From NCBI GenBank assembly GCA_946478525.1, contig CAMLCH010000002.1, forward strand, positions 1-64,000: a stretch of DNA of 64,000 nt, given 5' to 3'. Source of the DNA: Snodgrassella alvi_G. GTDB lineage: Bacteria > Pseudomonadota > Gammaproteobacteria > Burkholderiales > Neisseriaceae. Position numbers and translations under genes: made by a program. Under the pieces are notes generated by a model, which was not told the origin of the DNA, ran no database searches, and saw nothing but the letters and a program-made list of their open reading frames with translations. Positions within the stretch are counted from its first letter, which is position 1, and each line of letters opens with the position of its first letter. This document shows, piece by piece, positions 35,998 to 44,232 of this stretch.

Positions 35998-36038
35998 AAA
36001 GCCAGCAATAATTATTATTGTTGGCTTTTTGTTTTTTT
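35998..36038 (+). terminator. Terminator downstream of tRNA-Ser
   Basis: AAAGCCAGCAATA and TATTGTTGGCTTT form a stem followed by a long T-rich run. It lies about 110 bases past the tRNA. Confidence 0.8.
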
Positions 36039-36110
36039 ACCAAACATGTTGTTATTTCTTTAATTTTTCTGATAAAAATACCTATCTTTGTGTCTATTTA
36101 TGTTATGATG

Positions 36111-36129
36111 GATAATAATTCTCATTATC
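36111..36129 (+). promoter_or_regulatory. Fur box upstream of the TonB-dependent receptor
   Basis: GATAATAATTCTCATTATC matches 16 of 19 positions of the Fur consensus. It lies next to a -10-like TATGAT (36104-36109) and about 70 bases before the receptor start. Iron-dependent repression is the natural inference. Confidence 0.75.
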
Positions 36130-36196
36130 ATTTAATTTAATTGTGTTTTTAATTTAATTTTATTTTTTCATTAATATAATTTAGTCACGGGTCTGT

Positions 36197-38182
36197 ATGT
36201 ATATGCGTAAACTGATTCACCATTCTTTTTCATTAGCCTTACTCTCTACTTTTGTCTCATCTTTATATGCAGCTGAAGCGAAACTGGATGATGTGGTGGT
36301 TACTGCATCAGGATTTAAACAAAAGGCAAAAAATGCGGCAGCATCAATTACGGTAATTAATGCTAAGGAACTGGAAACCAAAGAGTATCATGATGTGACT
36401 GATGCTCTGCAGGATGTGCCCGGTGTAGTCGTAACTGGCGGTGGCAGTTCGAAGGATATTAGTATTCGTGGGATGTCTGGTTCTTACACAATGTTGCTGA
36501 TAGATGGTAAACGAGTAAATTCGCGGGGAGTACGTCCTAATTCAGATAATCCGGGTATTGAGCAGGGCTGGATCCCGCCTATATCAGCGATTCAACGAAT
36601 TGAGGTGATTCGTGGTCCAGCCTCTGCGTTATACGGATCCGATGCTATGGGTGGAGTCATTAATATTATTACTAAGAAAACGGCTTCTGAGTGGACTGGT
36701 TCCATTAAGGTAGATGCAACTGTCCAGCAGCACAGTCACAGTGGTAATACTGTACAAAGTAACCTTTATGTATCTGGTCCGTTAATTAAAGAGCGGCTGG
36801 GTATCCGAGCTAATGCCGGCTATTCCCATCGTGATGAAGACAAATTCATTGGTGGATTTAAAGAACAACGCATGCGGGAAGGTAGTTTAGTGTTGTCGTG
36901 GACACCAGATGAAAATAATACTATTGATTTTGAGGTTAACCGTAGCTTGCAAAATCGTAATGGTAAAGTAGGCAAAACCATTGATACAGCACCACGCAGA
37001 GGGGTTAAACCAACAGATGATTACACTTTATATGATCGTAATCAGTATAGTATTACTCATCAAGGTTATTACGAAAATATCAGTACCCAGTCGTATGTGC
37101 AGCGTGAAGAAAACGACAATCCGTCGCGTGATATGCATGAAAAGAATACGATTGTTAATACTCAGACACAGTTTAGTTTTGAGAAACATAAATTAAGTGT
37201 TGGAGGCAGATGGCAGCGAGAAGAGCTGAATGATTCAGGCAATCAGCTGCTGATCAATGGGCGGCGTTTAGATCATCTGGAGCGAGATGCATGGGCTATC
37301 TTTGCTGAGGATGAATGGCGTATTGTGCCAGCATTTGCGATCACTGGTTCATTACGTTTAGATCATGATGAGAATTATGGTTCTGAGTTTACGCCAAAAT
37401 TATACGGGGTATGGACGCCTAATGAACAATGGACTATTAAAGGGGGCTATTCACGCGGTTATAAAGCACCTGCCTTACGTGCAGCATCTGACGGCTGGGG
37501 TCAGGTAACAGGTGGCGGTTATTATAATGGGATTATTATCGGTAATTCTAATCTGAAACCAGAAAAATCAGATAATATTGAATTAAGTTTTAACTGGGAT
37601 AATAATCGTAATTTATCTGCTGGAATAACGACCTATTATACAAAGTTTAAAAATAAAATAACTGAAGTACGTACCTGTCAGGGTGATGCCGGTTCAAATG
37701 CCTGTTCATGGCGACAGGAGTATTTTGATTTTATTAGTCAGCGGGAAAATGTGGACAAGGCAGTATTGCAGGGGATAGAGGCAACATTTGGCTGGAAAAT
37801 TACCCCAAAAATAGAATGGACGGCCAACTATACCTATACTCATAGTAAGCAAAAAAGTGGGCAGTTTAGTGGTAGACCGCTGAATGAAATGCCTAAGAAT
37901 ATGTTTAACACCACTGTGAATTGGCAGGCATCTGAAAAATTCTCTACCTGGGCACGATGGAATTTTCGTAGCCGAACTTCAGATTATTTAGCTCGAACTT
38001 CAATGGCTATTGGTAAACCATCATATGGTTTTGTAGATACTGGACTGGTATTTAAACCGAAAAAAGATTTGCTGATTAGTGGTGGTATTTACAATATTTT
38101 CGATAAACGTGTTGATCAGAAAGATTATGGTCGTACGCTTGATGGCCGTCGTTATAATATTAGTGCGCAAATTAATTTCTAA
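36197..38182 (+). CDS. TonB-dependent outer-membrane receptor (FepA/CirA-like, probable siderophore receptor)
   Basis: Outer-membrane receptor of 661 residues. A Sec signal peptide ends near SLYAAEA. A TonB box-like LDDVVVTAS follows, then a plug domain (about 40-160) with VPGVVVTGG, SIRGMSGSYTMLLIDGKR, VIRGPASALYGSDAMGGVINIITKK. The beta-barrel runs to a terminal Phe (ISAQINF), as needed for BAM insertion. Plug sequence and barrel size resemble catecholate-siderophore receptors. The Fur box upstream supports iron uptake. ATG 36203 is an alternative start. No transport or exbBD genes are adjacent. Confidence 0.88.
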   Translation: MYMRKLIHHSFSLALLSTFVSSLYAAEAKLDDVVVTASGFKQKAKNAAASITVINAKELETKEYHDVTDALQDVPGVVVTGGGSSKDISIRGMSGSYTMLLIDGKRVNSRGVRPNSDNPGIEQGWIPPISAIQRIEVIRGPASALYGSDAMGGVINIITKKTASEWTGSIKVDATVQQHSHSGNTVQSNLYVSGPLIKERLGIRANAGYSHRDEDKFIGGFKEQRMREGSLVLSWTPDENNTIDFEVNRSLQNRNGKVGKTIDTAPRRGVKPTDDYTLYDRNQYSITHQGYYENISTQSYVQREENDNPSRDMHEKNTIVNTQTQFSFEKHKLSVGGRWQREELNDSGNQLLINGRRLDHLERDAWAIFAEDEWRIVPAFAITGSLRLDHDENYGSEFTPKLYGVWTPNEQWTIKGGYSRGYKAPALRAASDGWGQVTGGGYYNGIIIGNSNLKPEKSDNIELSFNWDNNRNLSAGITTYYTKFKNKITEVRTCQGDAGSNACSWRQEYFDFISQRENVDKAVLQGIEATFGWKITPKIEWTANYTYTHSKQKSGQFSGRPLNEMPKNMFNTTVNWQASEKFSTWARWNFRSRTSDYLARTSMAIGKPSYGFVDTGLVFKPKKDLLISGGIYNIFDKRVDQKDYGRTLDGRRYNISAQINF

Positions 38183-38244
38183 GTTGATAGCGACTTGGTT
38201 ATTCACTGTCATATAGTTTTTAACTTACGGCAATATATAAAGAT

Positions 38245-38284
38245 AAATTCTGCCAGTTTATATTTTAAGCTGGCAGAATTTTAT
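38245..38284 (+). terminator. Terminator of the TonB-dependent receptor
   Basis: AAATTCTGCCAG and CTGGCAGAATTT form a 12-bp stem followed by T-rich sequence, about 60 bases past the receptor stop. Confidence 0.85.
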
Positions 38285-38394
38285 TCATCTATGCTTGAGT
38301 TAGCGGGTTTTGCAAAATGAATATTTAGTACCACCACTGTAATTAAATAATAACTTTAAAGAGGTAATATTAGTTTATTTAAAGGTATTGAGCT

Positions 38395-39156
38395 TTATTG
38401 CGGAATAATTGCAAATGTGTTATTGCTGGTTATTGTGGCAATATCTTGCCAGTGACAATTTCTTAAGCTGGCAATGATTTCTGCAATTTGACGTAAACTG
38501 ACAGGATGATTGATTTGATTAGCGGATGGTGCCATATACGGAGCATCAGTTTCGATTACCATGTGTTGCAAAGGTAATTTTTCAGCAATGCGATGAATTT
38601 TTTTTGCTTGTGAGCGTAACAGCAAAGAGCCAACACCAATAAGAAAGCCATGTTTAACCCATGCCTGCGCTTCTTCTAAGCTGCCTGAAAAGGCATGGGC
38701 AATTCCTCCATTAGTAAAATGGCAGCGTTTAATACTTTCTAAGCAGGCATTGGTAGCATGAACATGGTGAATAATAACAGGACGCTGCATTATTTTTGCC
38801 AGTTGTAACTGCTCTTCAAAATATTTAATTTGCAGGTTTTTTTCTTCAAGGCTGTGTGCTCGTGCAAAATCCAGCCCAATTTCTCCCATTATTATTTGCG
38901 GATGTTGAAGTAGTATTTTTTCGAGTTGTTGCAGTGTTGAATCGGTGATGTGGTTGATGAACCAAGGATGAAGACCAACAGCAGCATAAATCTGCGGATA
39001 ATTTTTAGCTAATTCAATGGTAATTAGCCAGTCAGCAGAAGAGGTGGCTGGTACGAGAAAATGACCAATATCTTTATCACTAGCCCGTAGCAGAACTTGT
39101 GATAAGTTGTCGATAAGCGGGCGGTGATTAAGATGGCAATGGCTGTCAAATAACAT
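38395..39156 (-). CDS. TatD-family metal-dependent hydrolase/DNase
   Basis: Protein of 253 residues of the TatD/YcfH/YjjV amidohydrolase-fold family. The metal-ligand set is visible: FDSHCHLNH at the start, GEIGLDFA (Glu), VIIHHVHA, a His in GIAHAFSG and Asp in VIETDAPYM. Family members are 3'-exonucleases or deoxyribonucleases acting on damaged DNA. The paralogue identity is not settled. It lies downstream of the ProQ-type gene, with a hairpin between. Confidence 0.85.
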   Translation of the reverse strand: MLFDSHCHLNHRPLIDNLSQVLLRASDKDIGHFLVPATSSADWLITIELAKNYPQIYAAVGLHPWFINHITDSTLQQLEKILLQHPQIIMGEIGLDFARAHSLEEKNLQIKYFEEQLQLAKIMQRPVIIHHVHATNACLESIKRCHFTNGGIAHAFSGSLEEAQAWVKHGFLIGVGSLLLRSQAKKIHRIAEKLPLQHMVIETDAPYMAPSANQINHPVSLRQIAEIIASLRNCHWQDIATITSNNTFAIIPQ

Positions 39157-39162
39157 AATAGT

Positions 39163-39187
39163 AAAACACGAGCTTTAAAGCTCGTGT
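39163..39187 (-). terminator. Terminator between the ProQ-type gene and tatD
   Basis: Perfect palindrome ACACGAGCTTT/AAAGCTCGTGT; on the minus strand it is followed by TTTT. It lies five bases beyond the proQ-type stop and just upstream of the tatD start. Confidence 0.65.
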
Positions 39188-39191
39188 ATTG

Positions 39192-39614
39192 TCATATTTC
39201 GCCGTTACCTTTTTCACTAACTGAGTTAGCCGGAGGTGTTGTGGCTTCCCCATTTGTCGGTGCCGGTTTGGCTGTCTGCATTGAAGGGTGCTGTTGGGCA
39301 ATAGCTTGTTCTTCAGCTGATACTTCGCCTTTGAATCTGTTATTCAGATCAAAACGTTTTCCGCCACGGGCTAAAGATTTAATGTAACGTGGACGGCGAC
39401 AGTGATTAGCCAGTACTCTGGCAATAAGGGCTGAATCATATTGAGGCAAGGCAGCAATCAGATCCTGATCAATACCAATAGCCAAAGGTTTGAAATATTT
39501 AAAAACATCATATTTGCGATAGATATGCTCAGCAATCATATCAGTTTGTTTTTTCTTGCTCATGGTTTGTACAGCAGACTTCAACGCTGCGCCCATAGCG
39601 GTTTCTTGACTCAT
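39192..39614 (-). CDS. proQ: ProQ/FinO-domain RNA chaperone
   Basis: Small RNA-binding protein of 140 residues. The FinO/ProQ domain (about 22-110) shows FKYFKPLAIGIDQDLIAAL, a helix with LIARVLANHCRRPRYIKSL and GKRFDLNNRFKGEVSAEEQ, all typical of the compact Neisseria-type ProQ. A disordered Pro/Ala/Thr-rich tail of about 30 residues follows. Such proteins bind structured sRNAs and mRNA 3' ends. The name is by domain; the global role in this organism is inferred. Confidence 0.85.
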   Translation of the reverse strand: MSQETAMGAALKSAVQTMSKKKQTDMIAEHIYRKYDVFKYFKPLAIGIDQDLIAALPQYDSALIARVLANHCRRPRYIKSLARGGKRFDLNNRFKGEVSAEEQAIAQQHPSMQTAKPAPTNGEATTPPANSVSEKGNGEI

Positions 39615-39746
39615 AAGGTATATCCTTGTGGTTTAAGCCATCTCAACAAATAGCTATCAAGCTGATTATTTTGTTAATGATGAAAATTATCTGTTATTAT
39701 CGCATAAGTTACTAACTGTTGAAAATGCTGCCTTAGTATTGATAAA

Positions 39747-40829
39747 TTATTTTAAATTTGACCAATATTGAGCTGAGTTTTGGGCGCGATGACGTAAAGC
39801 ATGATCCATGAGTACCAGAGCAAGCATAGCTTCGGCAATTGGTACGGCACGTAAGCCAACACAAGGATCGTGGCGACCATGTGTAGCTAGCATAATAGCC
39901 TTTCCGTTTATATCAACTGACCGGCGTGGTAGCGAAATGCTACTAGTAGGTTTTATGGCCAGATTAAGGTGGATATCTTGTCCGCTACTAATACCCCCGA
40001 GAATCCCTCCGGCATTATTGGACAAAAAGCCTTCTGGTGTCATTTCATCACCATGCTCACTGCCTTTCTGGCAAATGCTTGCAAAACCTGCACCAATTTC
40101 CACACCTTTGACTGCATTTATACTCATCATGGCGTGCGCTATATCAGCATCCAAGCGATCGAATACGGGTTCTCCTAGTCCAACGGGTACGCCTGTGGCA
40201 CAAACATGTAATTTGGCACCAATAGAATCCTGTTGTTTACGAATATTATCTAGGTATTGCTCTAGCTCTTCGATCTGGCTGCGATTAGCGGCAAAAAAGG
40301 GATTTTCCGAAATATAAGAGTAATCTTCAAAGACAATATTTTTTTCACCTATCTGAGAAATATAGGCAATAATTTCTGTTTGCAGATTTTGTTTAAGCCA
40401 TTTTCTGGCTATGGCACCGGCAGCAACGCGTGCAGCGGTTTCGCGAGCGGAACTACGACCGCCACCGCGATAGTCTCGGATTCCATATTTATGCCAATAA
40501 GTATAATCTGCATGACCGGGACGAAAACTATTGGCTATATTGTTATAGTCCTTACTGCGCTGATCGGTATTGCGTATTAACAAACCAATGGGTGTGCCTG
40601 TGGTTTTCCCTTCAAATGTCCCAGAAAGAATTTCAACCAGATCGTCTTCCCGACGTTGTGTAACGTGCCGACTGGTTCCCGGTTTACGCCGATTTAGATC
40701 CTGCTGGATATCATCTTCATGTAACGGCAGACCTGGGGGACAACCATCAATAATGCAGCCAAGAGCTGGCCCATGGCTTTCCCCAAAGGTGGTGACGGTG
40801 AAAATTTGTCCGAAGGTATTACCGGCCAT
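39747..40829 (-). CDS. aroC: Chorismate synthase
   Basis: Last step of the shikimate pathway: EPSP to chorismate with reduced FMN. The 360-residue protein has the signatures GESHGPALGCIIDGCPPG, RGGGRSSARETAARVAAGAIA and the C-terminal RHDPCVGLRAVPIAEAM. Length is normal. It appears monocistronic. Confidence 0.96.
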   Translation of the reverse strand: MAGNTFGQIFTVTTFGESHGPALGCIIDGCPPGLPLHEDDIQQDLNRRKPGTSRHVTQRREDDLVEILSGTFEGKTTGTPIGLLIRNTDQRSKDYNNIANSFRPGHADYTYWHKYGIRDYRGGGRSSARETAARVAAGAIARKWLKQNLQTEIIAYISQIGEKNIVFEDYSYISENPFFAANRSQIEELEQYLDNIRKQQDSIGAKLHVCATGVPVGLGEPVFDRLDADIAHAMMSINAVKGVEIGAGFASICQKGSEHGDEMTPEGFLSNNAGGILGGISSGQDIHLNLAIKPTSSISLPRRSVDINGKAIMLATHGRHDPCVGLRAVPIAEAMLALVLMDHALRHRAQNSAQYWSNLK

Positions 40830-41060
40830 AGGTTTTACTCTTACTCTTTTAAATATCGAAATAATTTAGCTCTTGAGTTTAGCATGGTTTATACGGTTTA
40901 GGCATAATTTGTCTGGCGATTAACCTGTTTTTGGCGCGGATGCTTTGATATGGTTATAAATTTACCGGTTATAAGCAAAATATTGATGTTATAAGGCTGA
41001 TACGCAGAATTGATACCTAAGTAAATAATGTTTTTAACTAGCTGATGAGCGGTAATATTT

Positions 41061-41303
41061 CTACTTATTTTGTGGCTGCTTTTTGGAGCTAGGTGTTTTT
41101 GCCGGCTGATTGGGTGATTCTGTACCGGCAATAACTGGCGGTTCTGATGGTAAAGATTTGGTTTTAATCGGGAAATTAATGGAGGTTCCTAGGCCAAAAT
41201 TGTGATTACCACCACCGATGCCAACAGATACATTGGAGGGCATACCAACACTGCATGCATTGAGCAGAAAGAAAGCTGTAAGGGAAAGAAGTATGAATTT
41301 CAT
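41061..41303 (-). CDS. Small hypothetical lipoprotein
   Basis: Protein of 80 residues with a lipoprotein signal peptide and lipobox LLNAC (Cys 17). A Gly-rich segment (SVGIGGGNHNFGLGTSINFP) is followed by a Pro/Lys/Ser-rich, probably disordered tail. It is likely anchored in an outer or inner membrane. I do not recognise a function. It lies between aroC and the RNA-repair genes. Confidence 0.65.
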   Translation of the reverse strand: MKFILLSLTAFFLLNACSVGMPSNVSVGIGGGNHNFGLGTSINFPIKTKSLPSEPPVIAGTESPNQPAKTPSSKKQPQNK

Positions 41304-41613
41304 AATTTTTTAGGACAGGATTTTTTTTATTATATAACTTTCTGATTATCTGGCGAATAAATTTATGCTGATATTGGTGCGATTTTGTTGTAATTACTAC
41401 AGAGAGTGCTTATTTGTTGTCAGATATAAAGTTGTCTGAAAGTTGAATTTCTTACAGAGTTCAGATTGTCTGATGATGATGTGTAGATTATAATTTGAAT
41501 ATATTTCTGTAATTATTATCATCATAAGGTTATGTAATAATATAAATTTTACCAATGACTGTTATTAGTGAGCTTTAAAGAAAATAGTTTAAAATATAGA
41601 TAAATATTGATTA
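41304..41613. other. Gene-free stretch between the small lipoprotein and the RNA-repair cassette
   Basis: About 310 bases, AT-rich, presumably holding the lipoprotein promoter (minus strand). No further signal was identified. Confidence 0.3.
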
Positions 41614-41640
41614 ATGATGGGGCTCTACAGAGCCCATCAT
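41614..41640 (-). terminator. GC-rich hairpin after the HD-Pnk gene
   Basis: ATGATGGGGCTCT pairs with AGAGCCCATCAT with a one-base bulge. It lies nine bases after the HD-Pnk stop but lacks a strong T-run on the minus strand. It may be a transcript end or a stabilising 3' hairpin. Confidence 0.5.
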
Positions 41641-41648
41641 AGTTTGTG

Positions 41649-42803
41649 TCAGTTACATTCAGTTTCATTTATTAAATAAGTTACCTTATGCGCTTCGGTC
41701 GGTAACGGTACTTCCCATTTAGAAAACATTTGTTTAATCCTTTTATTCGGCAAACTGGTATTCCGGCTTGAATTGCGCAGATATAATGTTTTTTCAGATT
41801 GTTCAAGGTAAACAATTTCAACCTCAGCATGATAGGCATAAAGTAAATTTAATGCTTTTTGGCGCATATCCTGAGATAGGTGAGTTGCATTCCAGATGAA
41901 TGGCTGTTTATCTCTTAAATATTGCTTTACTTTGGCCAATACAGATTGAATTACTAATCCTTCATTTTGACCGTACTTTAATTTAAGCTGATTTCTGGCA
42001 TCATCATAAGAAGCTACCGGTAAGGTAGGTTTATATTTGTTTATCCAGCTATTTTTACCTGATGCAGGCAAACCCGACATTAAAATAACTTTAGCTCCTT
42101 TCTGCGGGTACAAAGCATAATCAGGCCAAACATTGGCACCGCGAAAATATTGTATCCGGGTGTAATCGTCTATAAATTTCCTCGGCTGATATAAACATTT
42201 TTCTTCAAATGCTAATTGCTTAAAGAGCTCAACTTCATCAAGTATTCTGTTTTTATCAGCGTAAATACGACCCTCTATATCAGCTTTTGCCTGCATACAC
42301 AACATCCAGACTGGCAGCTCCCATGATAGGCAATAGATTAACCATTCTGGTGATTTATTTCTGATATTGTCACTTAATGCATAAAACGGTACCTGATGGA
42401 CACGTATAATCCGACAGATTTTTTCTCTTAATTCAAACGGAACACCCAGCCGCCATAATAATATTCGGCTACTTATTTCGCCTTTTTTTGAATGTCTTGG
42501 TTGTGAAATTCGTCCGCTAATCTCATCGATTATTGTCGTTTCCGGCTTGGCAATGTCATGTAACAACGCAGTCATGAATAATATAAACTGCTCTTCAGGA
42601 GCGGATTTTGCAAATTCATCTTGCGCAATTAATGCTCTTAGTACCATTTGAGTGTGAATCCAGACATTACCTTCACCATGGTAATATGGATCTTGAGGCG
42701 TGGTAATTAATTTATTCAGTTCAGGTATGCAGTTTAGCCACTGATCAAAATTATCTTTGTTAATACTATAGGCAATTTCCTGTTGTAATTGTGAATAACT
42801 CAT
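41649..42803 (-). CDS. HD-Pnk: HD-domain phosphoesterase fused to polynucleotide kinase (RNA end healing)
   Basis: Bifunctional protein of 384 residues. The N-terminal HD domain (about 40-200) shows metal ligands H50, H82-D83 (ALLHDIAKP), H104 and H136, with a later Asp in AKADIEGR. The C-terminal P-loop kinase (about 235-380) has Walker A GLPASGKNS (244-252), SYDDAR (265-270), WNATHLS (304-310) and arginines in LRNSSRN. This order matches HD-Pnk enzymes characterised from Runella, where HD removes a 2',3'-cyclic phosphate and Pnk phosphorylates the 5'-OH. It overlaps the RNA ligase gene by 4 bases and has a strong GGAGGTGA site. Together they can heal and seal cleaved RNA. Activity is inferred from the family. 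Confidence 0.85.
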   Translation of the reverse strand: MSYSQLQQEIAYSINKDNFDQWLNCIPELNKLITTPQDPYYHGEGNVWIHTQMVLRALIAQDEFAKSAPEEQFILFMTALLHDIAKPETTIIDEISGRISQPRHSKKGEISSRILLWRLGVPFELREKICRIIRVHQVPFYALSDNIRNKSPEWLIYCLSWELPVWMLCMQAKADIEGRIYADKNRILDEVELFKQLAFEEKCLYQPRKFIDDYTRIQYFRGANVWPDYALYPQKGAKVILMSGLPASGKNSWINKYKPTLPVASYDDARNQLKLKYGQNEGLVIQSVLAKVKQYLRDKQPFIWNATHLSQDMRQKALNLLYAYHAEVEIVYLEQSEKTLYLRNSSRNTSLPNKRIKQMFSKWEVPLPTEAHKVTYLINETECN

Positions 42804-43663
42804 AAGTCACCTCCGGATACAATTCCTTTATTCCAGTTGATGGTTAGTTGTGGCGTATAAAGCTCAACTTTTTCAGCTAATTGGTTGGGAATAAATGGTT
42901 GTTCTGAGTGGTGTTGACCAGAATCTAATATGGATTGAACAAAATCCTGTCTGACCCATTTTAAACGACCGGTTGTCGTATTTTCCGATTCAATTTTTAA
43001 ATATAATCCTTCCATAAAATCGGATTTATCGCACTGTTTCCTTGCTTTTATTAAATCAAATTTTTCCTGAGCGACGATTTTCTCAAAACAAACCCGCCAA
43101 TTTTTTGATTTGGCTAAAGAAAATTTAACAAGTGTCAATAAATCACATAATTTTTCCGGTGCTATACCAGAATACAGAACTGGAACAGACAGAACAGGGC
43201 CATTGATGAGTAATTGATGGCGTTTGTGTGTGGATAAGAAATGATTATTATGTCTGTCCCAAATATCGAATTCACAAAAATAATGTGGTAATGCATCATA
43301 AAAAATTGCATGTTTTTTATGCAACCACTCGCCATACATAATATAGCGATCTTCTAAGCGTTCTAACAACCAGCTTTCATGTACTGTTGCCCAGTGTTTA
43401 AATAAATTAAATTGGCGCTCTCTACCGCCTCCTGTCAAATAATGACCACGTGATTGTAATAAAAGTTCACCACTCTCGGAAAAACTGATTGCACAGTTAG
43501 CACCATCAAGTTTTTCTTCTACTACAATATATTGTCCGACTAATAGATGATAAGGTTGCTGACCATGTTCAATATCACCAAACTGTAAACGCGAACTTTC
43601 TAAATGTGGTGTACGCGGGTATTTAATTAATTCTAAATTTTGAATATAAGTGTCCGTTGTCAT
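42800..43663 (-). CDS. Rnl2-type ATP-dependent RNA ligase
   Basis: Covalent nucleotidyltransferase of 287 residues. Motif I is EEKLDGAN with adenylylated Lys 51; next come SRGH (71-74), motif III YGEW (110-113), IIIa FCEFDIWD (129-136), motif IV EGLYLKIE (218-225) and motif V LKWVR (234-238). The set fits small Rnl2-like RNA ligases rather than DNA ligases: no OB-fold or BRCT domain is evident. It seals 3'-OH and 5'-phosphate RNA ends, the ends produced by the neighbouring HD-Pnk. It is the first gene of the cassette, with GGAG nine bases upstream. A sigma-54-like promoter and a structured leader lie upstream. Confidence 0.87.
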   Translation of the reverse strand: MTTDTYIQNLELIKYPRTPHLESSRLQFGDIEHGQQPYHLLVGQYIVVEEKLDGANCAISFSESGELLLQSRGHYLTGGGRERQFNLFKHWATVHESWLLERLEDRYIMYGEWLHKKHAIFYDALPHYFCEFDIWDRHNNHFLSTHKRHQLLINGPVLSVPVLYSGIAPEKLCDLLTLVKFSLAKSKNWRVCFEKIVAQEKFDLIKARKQCDKSDFMEGLYLKIESENTTTGRLKWVRQDFVQSILDSGQHHSEQPFIPNQLAEKVELYTPQLTINWNKGIVSGGDL

Positions 43664-43829
43664 TTTGTTTTCTCCGGAAAATTAGGGAAAACCGACAAGG
43701 CAAAGATCTATAGATTGAATTAAAAAGTAGAGGCTTTATAAAAAAGCGAAAAGACTATAAGATAGAATATACCGTGTCGGCATTAAGATAAAGTGTTAAC
43801 TACGGGCATTTTGCCACCTCTTAAAATTT
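43664..43829 (-). other. Predicted leader of the RNA-repair operon with two overlapping mini-ORFs and a long-range stem
   Basis: If the sigma-54-like promoter is used, the transcript starts near 43829 and has about 165 leader bases. Two short frames are visible: 43783-43809 (MPVVNTLS, preceded by AGAGGTGG) and 43736-43783 (15 residues, MPTRYILSYSLFAFL), joined by a TAATG stop/start overlap. GCCGACA (43781-43775) can pair with TGTCGGT (43697-43691), just upstream of the ligase ribosome site. None of this is proven to be translated or functional. Confidence 0.35.
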
Positions 43830-43839
43830 AAATATTATT

Positions 43840-43855
43840 TGCAAAAGCGACGCCA
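43840..43855 (-). promoter_or_regulatory. Sigma-54 (-24/-12) promoter-like element upstream of the RNA ligase
   Basis: On the minus strand the sequence is TGGCGTCGCTTTTGCA. The TGGC and TTGCA elements have exactly the spacing of the RpoN consensus (GG and GC ten bases apart). Its position, about 180 bases before the ligase start and after the pqiC terminator, is right for a promoter. An RpoN/activator circuit drives the unrelated rtcBA RNA-repair operon in enterobacteria. No rpoN or activator gene is in the window. Confidence 0.55.
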
Positions 43856-44037
43856 TTATCATTTTCAGTTGATTTGTTGTCAAGTAGAATAATTATTGGG
43901 TATTAAAAATAAGACTATACGATTGAATAAATAATAATTAGTATATTTATAAATATTTAATATAATTTAAATTTATATTTTGTCTGCTGATTCGATAGCT
44001 GTGACTGAGTATTAAAGCATAAAGCAATTTCTGATAA

Positions 44038-44050
44038 TTGAGTAACTCAA
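44038..44050. promoter_or_regulatory. Palindrome TTGAGT-A-ACTCAA, possible activator site
   Basis: Perfect 13-base dyad about 185 bases upstream of the sigma-54-like promoter, a distance usual for enhancer-binding proteins. The assignment rests only on position and symmetry. Confidence 0.25.
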
Positions 44051-44196
44051 AAAAATCTGATGTTAATAATAAATTAAATTTTTGAATCAACAGCAATGGA
44101 TTGAATTCAGAAACAGTATTGATTATTTATATAGTTTTTATGTTAATCAAAAATTAATATGCAAACAAATTGAAGCTCTGAATCAGTTAATTTAAC

Positions 44197-44227
44197 AATC
44201 CGGGTAAAAAATTTATATACCCGGATT
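44197..44227 (-). terminator. Hairpin terminator of pqiABC
   Basis: AATCCGGGTA and TACCCGGATT form a perfect 10-bp stem five bases beyond the pqiC stop. The downstream T-run is weak. Confidence 0.65.
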
Positions 44228-44232
44228 AACGA

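Noticed and set aside
38678..38689. AAGCTGCCTGAA, an 11/12 match to another Neisseriaceae uptake-sequence dialect
   Set aside because: A single inexact copy within the tatD coding region; expected by chance at this level.
43229..43237. Perfect DnaA box (TGTGGATAA) on the other strand
   Set aside because: A single isolated copy inside the RNA ligase coding sequence with no second box nearby.
42800..43663. RtcB-type RNA ligase or NAD/ATP DNA ligase
   Set aside because: The motif set (KLDG, YGEW, FCEFDIWD, EGLYLKIE, LKWVR) fits Rnl2-type RNA ligases. RtcB has a different, metal-histidine active site, and DNA ligases carry OB or BRCT domains not seen here.
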